Of a DNA stretch of 64,000 nucleotides, positions 10,873 through 23,500 are shown piece by piece. The notes under the pieces were generated by a model. The model worked only from the letters and a program-made list of their open reading frames with translations, did no database searches and was not told the DNA's origin. Position numbers and translations under genes: made by a program. The DNA comes from Omphalotus guepiniiformis. Taxonomy: Eukaryota; Basidiomycota; Agaricomycetes; Agaricales; Omphalotaceae. The first letter of the stretch is position 1. The number at the start of each line of letters is the position of its first letter. The stretch covers positions 682,001 to 746,000 of the forward strand of contig JAQOOI010000064.1 in assembly GCA_028554645.1 (NCBI GenBank), written 5' to 3'.

Positions 10873-12144
10873 TCATTCTTCGTGTTTCTTGGTTTTACCA
10901 CTGAGCTCTCGCTCTAAACTGACGAGATCCTGAGTATGTGGGTGTTCCCAAAGCGCTTGAGCATCACTCGGCTTTATCGGAGGAAGGGGTTTTCGAGGGT
11001 TACCGCCATAGCCGTACAGTTTTTGGAGAAGAAACTTTGTCCCGGCAATCGAAGTTTTCGCAATGGTATAGTCGGCACGCGCAATGATGCCCTGAATCCG
11101 CTGGGCCTCTGGAAGGATGCTCAAGTCTTTACTAGCTGCTTCAGAAAGTTGAAATAATTTAGCGATAGCATACTGCCAATGGGTTTTAGTTCATGTCTTG
11201 TTCACCATTGAAGAAGAGCTGACACACCGGAGCAACATTACCGAGACCAGTGATAGCGCCGTGGCCTTTAGCATAGGTCGAGGGAGTAAGGAAGTCTATA
11301 AATCCTCCAAGGACAAGGAAAGGAGCGTCGGGATTCTTGCGTGCGGGGAAGCTCCGGGCAGAGACGGCGTCCGCGATTCTGGTCAGCTTCCCAACATTAC
11401 CACATCTGTAATGGATACTCAATACGATTATGCCATGAGGCGCCTAACCACATAATGACATACGTTAACTTTACGCCGCAGAGATTTGTACATTCAAGGG
11501 CTAGTTCAGTTATGATATCTGAGTCTAGGTCAATTCCTCCACTAGCTCCCGGATCTGTTGATTCTTTCAGTAAAATTGTCGGAGTAAAAAATTCCACTCA
11601 CAATTGTAAATTATCACTGGAATAGGACTTTTGTTCGAAACTTCCGTCCAAAAGGCCTTCAACGCTTGTTTGTGGCCTGCCAGCACACCAGCGAAATAAC
11701 CACTAGCAATGACGATAACATAGTCTGCACCTGCACCTGCAGCTTCATTCGTCAACTCAATAGTTTCTCGTGTACTTCCGGCTCCAGTCCCGACAATCAA
11801 AGGCACGTTTAGGAACCCCGCTTTATCAAGGGCATTGCGCGCCGCATGAACGAGTTTTAGGCGCTCGGAATGTGATAAGTGAAGAGCCTCCCCCATAGAG
11901 CCTGCGATTAGAGGTCCAACACCAGCAGTGGCGACTTTGATCACATGAGCTTCGAAGGATGGTATGTCTGAAACGAGGATGTCAGCGCTCCTTACGATGG
12001 AGAGACTTTGAACTCGTTACCGAGATCCTCGGTGTCAGGCAAGAAGAACGTCGGAATCGGAGCGTAGATACCAGCTTTCAAAGGGCGAGAGACCTTGCTG
12101 TAAGTACCATTCGTAGTAATTGCACCATTGATACTGGCAGCCAT
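10873..12144 (-). CDS. Dihydrodipicolinate synthase/4-hydroxy-2-oxoglutarate aldolase family protein
   Basis: A TIM-barrel Schiff-base aldolase of the DapA family, about 330 residues in at least five exons. Start is the ATG at 12144 ('MAASINGAITT'). Conserved elements in order are 'GVGPLIAGSMGEALHLSHSE' (near 11920; the family usually has a GTTGE-like motif here), 'VPLIVGTGAGSTRETIEL' (near 11790), 'PVIIYNYPG' built across an intron (near 11600) with the Tyr of the catalytic dyad, and 'CGVKLTCGNVGKLTR' (near 11470-11400) carrying the Schiff-base lysine. The C-terminus runs through 'GIIARADYTIAKTSIAGTKF' to the stop at 10873. Fungi make lysine by the aminoadipate route and so do not need true DapA. 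The enzyme is therefore more likely a pyruvate-releasing aldolase such as the HOGA type, but the exact substrate is inference. Confidence 0.85.
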
Positions 12145-12804
12145 GATAGAGACTATGGGGGTCACATACTGACATGGGACCACGCACAATTTATAGAGTT
12201 CGGATGGCGCAAACCTGGCATTCGGACCGGTTCCAGCGGACCACTCCGGACCGTAAATCGCCACCTGGTACCCGATCACCGTTTGTTTTTCGCAAGGCAG
12301 GGCATCGTCCCAAAATCCCAATATCATGGCGTTATTGTATATCGCAGTGTTGTGCAATGGTCATAAAAGCATGCTCAACTGAGATTTTCTCCTGCAACCC
12401 TTTTACAGGCCTGCGAAGCATGGCACAGTATATGATTGCTACACGCATAGTGAAAGTAAAATTCACGAATGACAACCATATAATGGTAGCGAAGCGGACC
12501 TACCTCAGATGTTATATAAGTTCGAAATACAGAACAACTTCGCTAATTGATCCGTATGACTCCAAATTGCGAGACAGTGCTTGCTGTCTCCTACGCAAGA
12601 CTAGCTTAATAAAAGATATTCTGATATTCAATACCGAGACCGAGAATGCGTAAGGCATCCAAGATGAACTGCAGGTACATCCCCATTAATCAACATTTTA
12701 ACAAGACACAGTGAAGGAAGCTCACTTGTCACTCGAGACCCTCAGTAAGTGCACCTCCACCTCTGAGTGAACCAATGAAAGGAAAATACAGAGCGGTGGT
12801 ATCT
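12145..12804. other. Intergenic region between aldolase and PUS4
   Basis: About 660 nt containing the aldolase promoter and the PUS4 3' flank. A 159-codon plus-strand ORF crosses the region and the aldolase first exon, but its composition looks random and it matches no family I know. Nothing else is seen. Confidence 0.4.
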
Positions 12805-13951
12805 TCATATTACTTCCAGGTGGTGTATCATTTCTCGTTCCCATTCTCTCCAGCCATCTTCATCAGCTTCTCCAGGATCAGAAAGTGCGTTGCTGAAGAC
12901 GTCCCAGGGGATACACCGGCGATCTCCATCCTCTGATGGTTCCAGTACAAATCGCCCTTGCCGTGATCGAGTCAGTGTGACAACATGACCAGCAGAGCCT
13001 AGTGCATGTGCAAGATCATGGACTAATGACCGAACGTAGGTACCACCGGATACCTTCATCTTCAAGACCATTGCAGTCGGGGTTTCGTTCTGGGCAGCGG
13101 TTTCAGGGTCATCCTTGATAGATACTGATTTATCGACTCCTTGTATAGCCTTTTCCATGGCCAATTTTTCGCTGTCCGTCAGCGACTTCTCCGGCCATGA
13201 GAACGAGTGTTCGCTGCCCATCCACTCTATAACTTCCAAGCTGTGAACTGTAACAGTCCGTGGCTCTATAGGACGAGGAAGAGGTATGCCTTTGCGTGCA
13301 TATTCATATAGTGGTTTGCCGTCCATTTTTAGAGCAGAGAATCTGCAAATCACTTAAAGTACGCAAAATCAGGATGATGAAGGAGCGCACATTGGAGGTG
13401 TCTGCTGAATTACTCCGATGAATTGAGGGAGCACTTGCTCGACTTTTTCTTTGGTGATATGTTTCCAGGGTGCTGTGCGTACTCGTGCTCCCTCGCTATC
13501 ATACGAGTCGGTCTCACAGCCAAACAAGCATGTTGTGTAGTATTCCTACACCACCTATCTCAGACTATTCAGCATGACCGTAATGAAGACATACCTTAGT
13601 ACAGTCCAAAAATTGAGTAAGTTTTTTTGTACCCTTTCCAACACCGAGCACTAGGCGTCAACTTGAATCAAGCCATCGCCGGGAAAGTCTTCTTCGCGTA
13701 CCTAAGACACCATCTGCCAAAGGATCTAAAGTACCACCCTGTCCCAATTTCACATCACCAACCTTCCTTGATCGTTTTTTCTTTCCCTTCTGCTGTCCTG
13801 CATGCTGCAGCTGGTCCTCAGAAACAAACAACAGTGACCTTGAGAGCAGCGGTTGCATATCATTGAGCAACGACATTGATGTCGGTCCAGAGGGTTTAAC
13901 GAGACCAAATAGCCCCGACGTAGGAAGCGGTGGTGTAGTTACTTTGGGCAT
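12805..13951 (-). CDS. PUS4: tRNA pseudouridine-55 synthase
   Basis: A TruB-family pseudouridine synthase that modifies U55 in the TPsiC loop of tRNAs (nuclear/mitochondrial Pus4 in yeast). The first exon begins with ATG at 13951 and shows 'GLFGLVKPSGPTSM' and then 'GQGGTLDPLADGVL' (near 13725), which holds the catalytic aspartate of motif II. After an intron the frame continues through 'VLGVGKGTKKLTQFLDCTK', 'YYTTCLFGCETDSYD' and 'IGVIQQTPPM', then the last exon 'FSALKMDGKPLYEYARKG' (near 13320) and 'VSGGTYVRSLVHDLAHALG' (near 13010), all TruB landmarks. Between strands of the core there is a fungal insertion of low conservation around residues 80-95. The call is secure; the exact start could be moved upstream only by using a non-ATG codon. 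Confidence 0.92.
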
Positions 13952-14348
13952 CGAGGATCTATACAGAATATAGCGCTTTGAGGCCACAGTAAATATACTT
14001 CCAGCTCACCTACTTATGGACAAAAGTTTGGTATATCGCCCCCTGACGAGTATTGATTGAGTTGAAAGCGCAGTTGTAAGAACGCGGCCACACATGTTGA
14101 AGTTCACGTGTCCCACCGTCAACTCTTCGTAGACAGACTGAGACTGAGACTGGTCGTCTTCTTAACTCTTTGCCTGTAGTTGCTGCGGAAATGCAGCATT
14201 CAACTCGCTTCTCTAGGTGCAAGCCAATAAAATTCACCTTTTTCTTATAAAGATGCCTATTAGAATCACCTATAACATCACGGTTTTCGAAGAATTTCGA
14301 GGTTGACTCGGAGTCTGGGAAATTCGCTTCTGCCTTCAGATTCATCTC
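13952..14348. promoter_or_regulatory. Divergent intergenic region, PUS4 / acyltransferase
   Basis: About 400 nt between the divergent starts of PUS4 and the condensation-domain gene. It must hold both promoters. No TATA box or recognisable operator stands out. Confidence 0.35.
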
Positions 14349-16104
14349 ATGTCGACTACTACCTGGCATCGCTGCCCATCGCGTACAGGCTCCAAGGGTC
14401 GAATCTTCGAACGGGTCCTGGGCCCTAGTGAATTAGGATTCTACTGGGATAGCGTATATAGCGGAACCGCCGATTGCACTCAGAACGCGACTATTTACAC
14501 TGACTCCGCGGTCATGGATAGAGACAATATAACTGCCGCCTGGATTTGTCTGAAACGGCAGTTCCCACTTCTTGGTGCGCAGCTTAGAGAAGTTACTACG
14601 AGTGACGTTCGGTTTGTCGTCGATGAAGACCGGCTAGGATCCTGCGGAGCGGGTGAACTTGCGTTTTCATCTCTTTCCTCTGCTAGAGAAGTTGAAGCAT
14701 TGGTGGACAGGATTGTTAATGGAAACAGAGTTCTATCCAACGACCTTCTTGCTTGTATATTCGTTCTCAACCGACGCGAACTGCCAAACCAATATCATGT
14801 CATGATACATGCTGCACACTGCATCACGGATGGAATAGCTAACGCAAGCATTCTAAGAACATTTCTGGACCTTCTTTGCACTACGATTGCCCCAGTCGTA
14901 CCACCTCTTGAACAGCGCCTGGCATTGGCAGTGTCATCTGAAGACCTGATGCCATGTATCGAGAAAAGTCGCGCAAGACTGCGATGGCATCGTGTTATGG
15001 GGCAGGTTTTATTCGCCATAAGATCGGGTAAACTAGCGGTGTGTACCTATTCCGCTTTTTTTAAGTTGAATTCATTGACTGAGGCGACTTGTAGGGTGGG
15101 CACACACTTCCCAGAAATATCACCACTACCACCAACCTGCGACCAGCGCGTTCAGGCTATGTATCCGACTCCTTTTCAATCGAAGAATCGGAACGCATTG
15201 CCCAGAATTGTCGGAAAAGTGACATTACCTTCGGCAATGCGCATCCCGTCCTAGGCCAGATAGCACTGACTCGAGTTTTGTATAAACGATATCTCGATGG
15301 AACCATCAGCTCCGCAGAATGGGAGTTTCGAAAAAAACAGCCGATGATGACAGGAGGACCTATCAATCTTCGTCCATTTCTTGACCGCACCTGGTATAGC
15401 GATGGCGGTGCAGCGAACGTCTGTCTGTCAATTAATTTCTTCTTTTTCACGCTACCTTTCATGCCGTTGGGTGGTGCCACGAATCTACGTCCCGAAGCAG
15501 GATTACCTTCATTCCAAACCTTGTTGTCCCCGGAACGGTTTCTTCTACGCAGCAAATTGATCAAGCGTCAGGCGATGGCACTTTTCAGACACCCTCGGTT
15601 TTTGGACATCTGCTTTGCTCGCCTGCCTTCAAGGGTGGAACGATCCAAGGGATTGGCTCTGAAATGGAGAGAGAATAATGGTACAATTCCAGGCGGAGAA
15701 GTTATTCCGGTTGCTGAACAGGCCCAGTTTTACGGTCCTGTAATGACTCATGGAGGCTCCCATTTTGGCAATGTACGTTCAATGGATACCCCATTGCAGA
15801 TCATCGCTAAATGTATCTGGTTATCCAGCATGATCGCTTAGCCCCTCAGTACTATCCAACCTCCACTCCCACTGAACCCAAGATCCAGCTTCTTTCGTCC
15901 GTGACTTATCTTCGCTGTCGTCCAGCGGAGCTCTATCTAGGGGCTAGTACTTCACGACAGCAATTACGATTGAACGTCTTTTGGGACAAAAATGTGTTTG
16001 GTGAGGATGTCGTAGCAGACTGGTTGTCAGAAGTGAAACGAGCAACACTCTTCTATTTGGGAGATGAATCGAAGGTGGAGCTGCGAAAACAAGCCAAATT
16101 GTAG
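14349..16104 (+). CDS. Condensation-domain-like acyltransferase (HxxxD), substrate unknown
   Basis: Three exons joined by a phase-0 intron near 15040-15113 and another at about 15770-15829, ending at 16104. The N-terminal part reads 'FERVLGPSELGFYWDSVYSG', and 'HAAHCITDGIANASIL' (near 14820) contains the HxxxD active-site motif of the CoA-dependent acyltransferase/condensation-domain superfamily. In that motif the second His is the general base and Asp is structural. After the first intron come 'NAHPVLGQIALTRVLYKRYL', 'GGPINLRPFLD' and, near the C-terminus, 'LNVFWDKNVFGEDVVADWL', which is typical of such fungal proteins. The DFGWG motif of BAHD enzymes is not seen. Length of about 530 residues fits a free-standing acyltransferase. 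There is no adenylation, carrier-protein or PKS gene nearby, so no biosynthetic cluster is supported. Confidence 0.7.
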
Positions 16105-16160
16105 TAACGGTAGAATATATACCCTTAATAAACCTTCTAATGAAGGGGAAATTCCAAAAA

Positions 16161-19100
16161 TTATGGCGGAGCACTTATCCAGCTTCCACCGCAAACACAT
16201 CTTCTCGCCCAACTTTTCTCCCAAAAGATCATTGTTTTAGAGATTGTGCTATCCTTGCCTAATTCAGATTGCCCACCACAGCGCAGACACTCCATAGCCT
16301 GCGCTCGCTTTAACAGGATTCCTTTGGAGACAACATCCTTGCTCTTGTTCTTTTGTGGCCGCTCCACTGACAGACGAGTTCCATCGGCCAGCTCGAATGG
16401 CTTGATGAATAGGCGTGACTTGTCCAAGAACGAAGCATGCGAGAGAGTATTTGCTAGTCCTTTCAGATGCGTTTGCATAGAGGGACCTAGTGCGCATGAG
16501 GCCAAGCTTCTCCGTACTTCGTCATCTGCAAGAAACTCAGCACCAAACTCGATGCTAATTGAGAAACAACCGACCACTGATATCCTTGACTGCATCATTC
16601 AGATTGCTAAGAAGAGGTTCTAAGCCTCTGATGTCAATCCCAGAGCAATCAATAAGGTCGACCAGGACATCTCTCGCGATCTGAGCATTTTCTGATCTTG
16701 GTGTCAGAGATCCTAAATACATTCGGAAATGCTTCACGTTATTGAGTGCAGTTCTAAGGTTCTGTAGGGCAAAAGGATGGACAAGATGTAGAAGAGTGGT
16801 TGAATACATGATCCTTGATTGTTGACCTGGCGAAGCTGCGCTCCAACAATGAGCCGAGAAAATTTCTTGAATTGTGCGAAAGCGAGCTTACAAGGAGCAT
16901 CCGAATTCCCTTGAGAGATATCGCCAAAGTCAGAAGAAATGATGCATTCCTTTGCTACTTGCTCTAGCAGAGCTATGATCCAGCTACATAGATCGACCAT
17001 TTGCCATATAGCATCTAGCACACCTTGTTAGAACACGTGGCTCGCGGACAGAGGACATAGAAAACGAGCATCACCAGTATTATATCCTTCGCCGTCTTTA
17101 CAATCGTCGAAGAAAGAGTTGCATGCGACTACCGAACACATATCATGCAATGTTTGCCAGTTCAAAGTGGCATTACCCTTTTCAGAATCATCAGATACCT
17201 GCAGGGCTCTTGTTCTAACAGGTTTGGTCAGTAATGACTAGCTAAATGTGAGATACCATACCGGTACGACTCCAGTGTCAGACCTAATTGGTATGTCCAG
17301 GATTGAGGAAAGCATCTGTCTAACATGACGAAACAATGATACAAAACTTCCACAATTTCTTTTGAAGGAGTGGAAGGTTGTGACAAGACATGCGTAAGGT
17401 CGTCCGTGGATCGCCGAGAGAATATAGAGGTCACCATAGCCAAAGACAATGGAGGAACAGGCTCCTCGTCAGGGAGGTGAGGAGTCTTCTTTCTACGCGG
17501 TAACCGCTGCACAGCCGTCTGCATCGTCCATGGAGAAGGTAACAGTGTGCAAAGCAAAGTGTGATTAGGAGAGGTCACTATATTGACAGGGACTAGGAGG
17601 CATGAGATTGGCGGAAGACAGCAATTTTCGCGCCACTTACTTTCTTTTCCTATTTTATCCGCGGGCGAAAACAGAAACGAGGGTTCCCAGTCATCGTCAT
17701 CTGACAGTTCGGGCCTGTCAGGACTGTCAGCGCAGTTCTTTTAAACAAATTCACCTAGTTACACTTTCAAAACCTTTATCACACCAAAATGTCCTTCCTT
17801 TTTCCTGATGCCACGTCGTGTCTGAATACCGGACGTGTTATAAATTCCGGCCAGTAAATTGAAAGGACCGTGGCCAGTCTGAGTAGTAGTCGTGAACGCC
17901 AAAACCTCAGATTCGAAGGATCGACTATGTCGTAGCTATACAATTCAAAGCGCATATTCTCAATATGCTCGATCTGTGGATTCAGGCTAAGCTTACCCAT
18001 TTATATTTACCGGTTCCAGGAGAATCATTCGACGTTGGAGTGTAGCAGACTATACTAGACTTTGGGATTGAAGTATCTAATCACAATATCAGAAGCTGGG
18101 AAGAGATGGGTAAGAACTAAACACTTACAATCTTCGAACTCATAGAAACTAGCAATTAAACATATGCCAGGCAAACCGCTGGTAGGGTGAGATTGCAGTG
18201 GAGGTTGACAAATGAAATGAAGATCTCTTAAAGTAGCACTGGTAGTCTGTAAAGGTGGTAATGGTTGGGTAGATAGATCTGTGAAAGTGCGTTGATTAGA
18301 GCATTACAATCGTTGCTGCGACTTACTCATGTGCACTCCGTCGAACTTCAGATAAACTTCGCATAGTTCGATAGTAGACTGTTCTCTAAAATCTTCTTGA
18401 TTGTTTGTGTACGTTTCTGAGCATTCCTGCTCTAATCCAAGCGGTATATCCAGATTCATGGGGTCATAGTGACTAGAATCCGGTGGTGAGGGTGGCAAGG
18501 GGAAAGTTTGAGATCTTGTCGCGACGAGAATCGTAGAGTCTAGTTCGAAGTGAAATAGTCGAGCATACCCGAAAGTAATATAACGAACCATTATAGCCTA
18601 GACTGAAAGCAGCATTCAAACATATTTGGAGAGAGCCAACATCATCGAGCTGTTCTTGTAGATCATCTGGAGGATGAACTTCCGATGCTCCAGAATACTT
18701 TGACAGTGAACAACTGAACATCTTCAACATAGGTACGTAATGTCGCAAGTAGCAAAGGTTTATGCGGTGATCTTGGGTTACAAATAGCAGCGTCGGGTGC
18801 GAGATTGGCGTTGAAGGTCCTCGAAATGGTAAACGCGCAGGTAATCCTGGTTCAAGGTTAACAATCCACTAAATGCGTAGATCAGCATCATCAACCATCT
18901 TGACTGAGGTGTACTCACTTCACGGGGGGCGCTCAACCAGGTGGCAGCAACAACTCCGGCATTAGAAGCCAACCTCCAGTATTCCTTCACTGTCCACTTG
19001 TCTAGCTCGGTACCACGGTTCCATAGGCAGCACACGCCATCTTCGTCTGATGAGGGAAAGTAGGCAAATAGCCACTCGCAATCAGGCGAGGCTGAAAGGA

Positions 19101-19420
19101 TTGTAGGAGGGTCATAAGAGGCCGGGTTGGTCACAAGTGGCTTAGGGGATGGCATGGTGAACTGCCTGGACGAAGAGAAATGCCTAGCAACAACAAGAGG
19201 CTGGACTGCATGAGGGGTGAAGATAACAGAAGAATTGGACCATTCCACGGGCCTTTCAGAGAAATAGTTAGTGCATCCTTTGAAGATGATCAAGACAGTG
19301 AGTTACCGACCTGCGAGGATGTTCAACGAGGGGATAAAAGTTCCACCAACCAGAATTCCAACTGGACTCCTCCTTGACTTTCCCCTTCGACGGGGAACCT
19401 ATAGACTTTTCGTAGAACAT
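16161..19420 (-). CDS. MED16: Mediator complex subunit 16
   Basis: A long multi-exon minus-strand gene for a tail-module subunit of Mediator (Sin4 in yeast), which links activators to RNA polymerase II in the nucleus. The N-terminal half has beta-propeller-like pieces such as 'DPPTILSASPDCEWLFAYFP' and 'CCLWNRGTELDKWTVKEYWR' (near 19000), then 'LAGLPARLPFRG'-type segments. The helical middle is seen in exons near 17500-17230 and 16810-16560. The C-terminus is diagnostic: a zinc-binding pair of cysteines in 'MECLRCGGQSELG' (near 16290) followed by 'WARRCVCGGSWI' just before the stop. The first exon is probably the one opening with ATG at 19420 ('MFYEKSIGSPSKGKSRRS'), but earlier or later starts cannot be excluded. 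The gene is divergent from the PAC3-like gene, with about 100 nt between starts. Confidence 0.72.
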
Positions 19421-19524
19421 GAGATGGCTATGACAGATGATAAAGGAAGCATGAGCATGAGCTTGCCACTCTGAGATTTCATTCAGTGCTGTTTACATAA
19501 TCACTAATAAATCCCTTTCTCTTC

Positions 19525-20057
19525 ATGCTTTCACCTCTCCAGCGTTCCAAAGAGCTTGAAGGAATTCTGACAGAGCTCACAATTCAACAATATGTCGATA
19601 GTGTGCTTGTTATTGTCACGCAAGTCGGGAAAGTGGGTAATCTGATACATAGATTTCCATTGAGTTCACGTCGTGAAAATTACTCAACATTCGCTGGCCA
19701 AAGATACAAGCTTCGCTCCCAGCAACTACTCCTTTACCCTCTGCGCCTTCTGCCGCCTTAGATCAATCCAACATTCAATCACTTCCTCAGCCACCTATCG
19801 CAATTCAGCTCATACCAGTGCTGGGTCGCGCGCCTTCAGACCGGATACAGACTCTGCACAATCTCTATGCGTCGCAGATCGCGACCTTGGTGTGGACAGC
19901 AGAGTCCGAATACATGCAGGTTACGCGTAAAAACGTGATAATTGGTATTGCGTTACGAAAGACCGACAGCAGTGAAGATTCAGATCTGAGCGAGCCCGAA
20001 CGAAATACGTTTATTGGAGTAATGCAGATGTTACAGGAAATGCTGACGCGTACTTGA
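19525..20057 (+). CDS. Proteasome assembly chaperone 3-like protein
   Basis: A small protein of roughly 150 residues. Exon 1 gives 'VDSVLVIVTQVGKVG', close to the strand pattern of PAC3/Irc25 (Poc3), the chaperone that forms a heterodimer with PAC4/Poc4 and helps assemble the 20S alpha-ring. The second exon contains 'AIQLIPVLGRAPSDRIQTLH', then 'LYASQIATLVWTA' and 'VIIGIALRKTD', again in the right order for the family. The intron between about 19630 and 19735 has more than one possible donor/acceptor pair. A donor at GTAATC joined to acceptor CCCAG keeps the frame, as does a donor at GTGAAA. The stop is TGA at 20055. Family assignment rests on pattern similarity only. Confidence 0.6.
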
Positions 20058-20179
20058 GGCCCCGCGAAGAGGTGGAGAATGTAGTGATAGTGTATTGGAA
20101 TTGTTGTACCCTATAGTATCGATAAACTGAAATTGACCATACTGTAATACACATACACATACTGGAGGACAGAAGGCAT

Positions 20180-20433
20180 TCACTGCGCTTCATTCTTCAA
20201 GTGTTCTACTCGCTCTCTCTGCCATCTGTTCCACTTCCATCGCACTAATTCAACCAGCCTGTCTTCATGAGGAAGTGCGGTTCTGGGATGTGTTTCGTAC
20301 AGATAATAAGCCAGGAAGCCGGTGAAAACACCCAAAATGGGATCAAGGCCACTATTTCAAGAGTCATAAGAATGTAATACCAATAGTAGAGATATTCAGA
20401 AGAAACTTACCGAGAAAGAAGTGCAGGAGGCAT
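20180..20433 (-). CDS. NCE101: NCE101-like small membrane protein (non-classical export protein 1)
   Basis: A two-exon gene too short to show up as one ORF. Exon 1 (20411-20433) encodes MPPALLSR. A GTAAGT..TAG intron (20352-20410) splits an Arg codon, and exon 2 (20180-20351) continues with 'GLDPILGVFTGFLAYYLYET' and ends 'RERVEHLKNEAQ'. The product is 64 residues, with one membrane span at about 9-27 and a basic, helical tail. The start 'LLSR..DP.LG...G..AYYL' is the pattern of fungal Nce101, a small protein linked to leaderless export in yeast. Function here is inferred from family only. The start is 129 nt from the divergent NatB subunit gene. Confidence 0.8.
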
Positions 20434-20562
20434 ACAAGCAGTCTGAGTTTGCGGAATGGCACGGAATAGTGTCAAGTATTTGCCGGCGGCAACTTGCTTG
20501 GCACTTCAAAAAAAGTTGCCAACAACTCCTTCCCCATTATTACTCTTCTAGCTTCCATTTGA
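20434..20562. promoter_or_regulatory. Compact bidirectional promoter, NCE101 / NAA25
   Basis: Only 129 nt separate the two divergent start codons, so both genes must share this region for initiation. It is mildly pyrimidine-rich next to the plus-strand start. No TATA box is evident. Confidence 0.4.
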
Positions 20563-23500
20563 ATGTCGGTTGCCCTTGACCGTCAGATACGTCCTATTTA
20601 CGGTGAGTTATGAAAAATTCACTTCGTTCTTTTATTCATCTGTAAGTCTAGATGCATTGGACACTGGTTCCAATAAATCTGCGATAGTCGCATGTAACAA
20701 GCTGCTCAAGAAGCATTCCAAGAACACGTTGATCCAGGTATGTTCACAAGCAAAACTGCGTGCAACGAGGTCTGAATGGCTGCTCAGGCTCTCAAGGCGC
20801 TTGCTCTGGTCCGTTCGCAAAAGGTTGAAGAAGCGCTAGCATTATGTGACGATGTCCTCGAGTCGAAGCCTACCGACGAGAGTACTCTGAATGCAATGAT
20901 GCATGTTCTCCGAGGTCTCGGACGACGTGAGTTCTCATTGCTCTGAAATGTATATCGGGAAATTAATCATGATTAACAGACAGAGACATGGTCACAATGT
21001 ACGAGGCAGCCTACAAGCAACAACCCGCGAACGAGGAACTCGGAGCACAGACTTTCTTTGCTAACGTTCGGGCAGGACATTGGAAAACTGCGCAGCAGGT
21101 CACTACTAATTCTTTCGATTTCATTCACTGGTGCTCATGTCACGTTAGACTGCGACCAAGATGTACAAGCAATTCCAAGAGGAACGCTACTTGTATTGGA
21201 GTATCATCAGTACAATCTTGCAGGCGAGTTCTTCTTTGCTTTTCTCGACACGTAGCTGATCTGTGATTCTAGGCAAACGATCCCACTACGCCTGCTGACA
21301 TGCGAACTTTGCTGTACAAGCTAGCGCACCGGCTTATAACATCTTCTCCGACTCCATCCTCCGTTCATCCCGATAGGTTCTATCTTCACCTGACCATACT
21401 GAGGGAGCTCTCGCTTCTGGATGATGCGATGACTCTTCTTGACAGTGCCGCAGGACGAGCCATTTGTGAAACTAATCTGGCTTGCAACGAGCTTAGACGA
21501 GATGTCATGCACCTCAGAGGTGCCCTGAAGGAAGAACAAGAGCGTGCGGAACATCGTATCGATGAGAAGAAGTACGTGGTATGAAAGTATTGTGTCATTC
21601 CAGTCACTGATGTTGTGGCAGCGATCGTAATTGGCTCGAGTTCCTGTCGGTCCTCGATGGCACATTCTCAGACGTCACATCCAATGCTGAAGAGACACTC
21701 GATCAGTCTGCAAAGGACAAGTGCTCTGACCGCATCTCCAATACTCGAGCCTTGCTAACGAAAATAGCCGAACGAGATGGTAGAAAGGATCGATCTGGTC
21801 ATTTAGCCCTTCTCGAGCTCGAAGCACGCGCTCGGTTACACGGAGTATCCACAGGTGAGTACTTAGAACTCTTTTGAAAGTTAATATCTGCTTACGATTA
21901 CGATTTACAGAACCTACTCGGATGCTCGATCTCATGAAAACCTACTTTGAACTATTCGGCGACAAGGCTTGCTGCTATGAGGATCTGAAACCCTACCTTT
22001 CATTGAAGGGTGAGGATCTGAAGGAATGGACCAATTTTCTGGAATCAGTTCCTGTGTCTTTGGTGAGTGTTGTCATTACTTCAGGACCGAACACTCCGAC
22101 TCATGTGCACATGTTGTAGTCGAATGTAAACGACCTTCAACGCGTGATCAACTATCACAAACTGTCACGATTTAATCTTGTCGCTTCCGAATTAACTGTT
22201 GAAGCCGAGTCTGCTCGCGCGCTGTTGTATATTCAACAGTATCTGGAAGGTCTTCCTCTGGGACAAGGTCTTGCTACGACGGAACTTCAGCCTGTGGATG
22301 ATCTTGCTATTCTGGCCGGAAGTGTCTTTGTCAATATATGGAAGTTGAGCGGGGACGAAAAATATCTGTTCAAGGCTATCGTTGTTTTAGAATTTGCCTT
22401 GAATAAGAGCAAGCAGGCGTTTCAAATGCGACTAATGCTAATACGATTATATCGGTTATTAGGTACGTCTCTGTGCAAGTTTCGACGGTTTAAATGATTG
22501 AGATCTGTATGGCAGGTGCATCGTCCGCAGCATTGGAACATTACCGTTCGCTGCGTATCAAGCAGGTGCAGAATGACACTTTGTCGCATTTCATACTGTC
22601 CCGATGTTCGACTTTCTCTCTTGCTGCGACGGGTGATTTGACTTTGTCAACCGAATGTCTCGAGTCGAGTCAAATTTATATCAATAATTCTCAAGAGGTA
22701 GAGTCCGTGTGCATTTCATCCAAGATATGGTCTTAACTGCGCATTGCAAGACAAACGACTTCGTTATTCGGGCATTTACTGCCGAGAAGTACTCGCAGGT
22801 CAGGGAGATGTACTGCAATTACCTACTGCTACTGATGGCCATGTCTAGATTCCCGAATTCATTGTTTTTGAAGATAGATTGGACAATTCATTGCAGCGAG
22901 ACAACACCAAAATAGAGCACCTGCGCATGCGCATATCACACGAGCCAATCTCCTCTGAGATAATTGACATGGAACTTATTGAACTCAAGTTCATCTTCGA
23001 CCGTCGTACGAGCAGCCTTCTTGTCAATTAGATACTGACCATTCATCAAGAGATCTAGAGCACCACGACAATCGTGATTTTGATATCCTGGCTAATTACC
23101 AACCTGACGCGGTTGAAACTTTCAATGAGCAGACTTTGCTCTTCGGAAAGTGTGAAGGGGTACGTCACTTTTTTGACCATTGCGAGCTATATGATCCCTA
23201 CGTTCCCTTAGCAAGGCTGGCTATGGACATTCCTAAAAACCTACATAAGGGCCTTTTCCCAGGCTAGTGACTTGGATGATACTGTGGAGGAGAAGCTTCT
23301 TATTGGTGACAGACCGAAAGTTTCTCTTGACCCTGAGAAGAGACTCCCTCTGAAGGACCGTGTTGCAAAACGCACGGAGGAAGAATTGGCGGAGGTGTGC
23401 AGATATGACCGTGATTCGACATCTTGCTGAAGCCATCCATTCTCAAGTTAACACCTGATGAATTGTCTTTTGTTCGGTTCGCGGATGCACTCGCGGAATG

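Noticed and set aside
12174..12653. 159-codon plus-strand ORF
   Set aside because: Crosses the aldolase first exon in antisense and has random composition.
14349..19420. Possible secondary-metabolite cluster around the acyltransferase
   Set aside because: Neighbours are PUS4 and MED16; no PKS, NRPS, terpene synthase, P450 or transporter is present.
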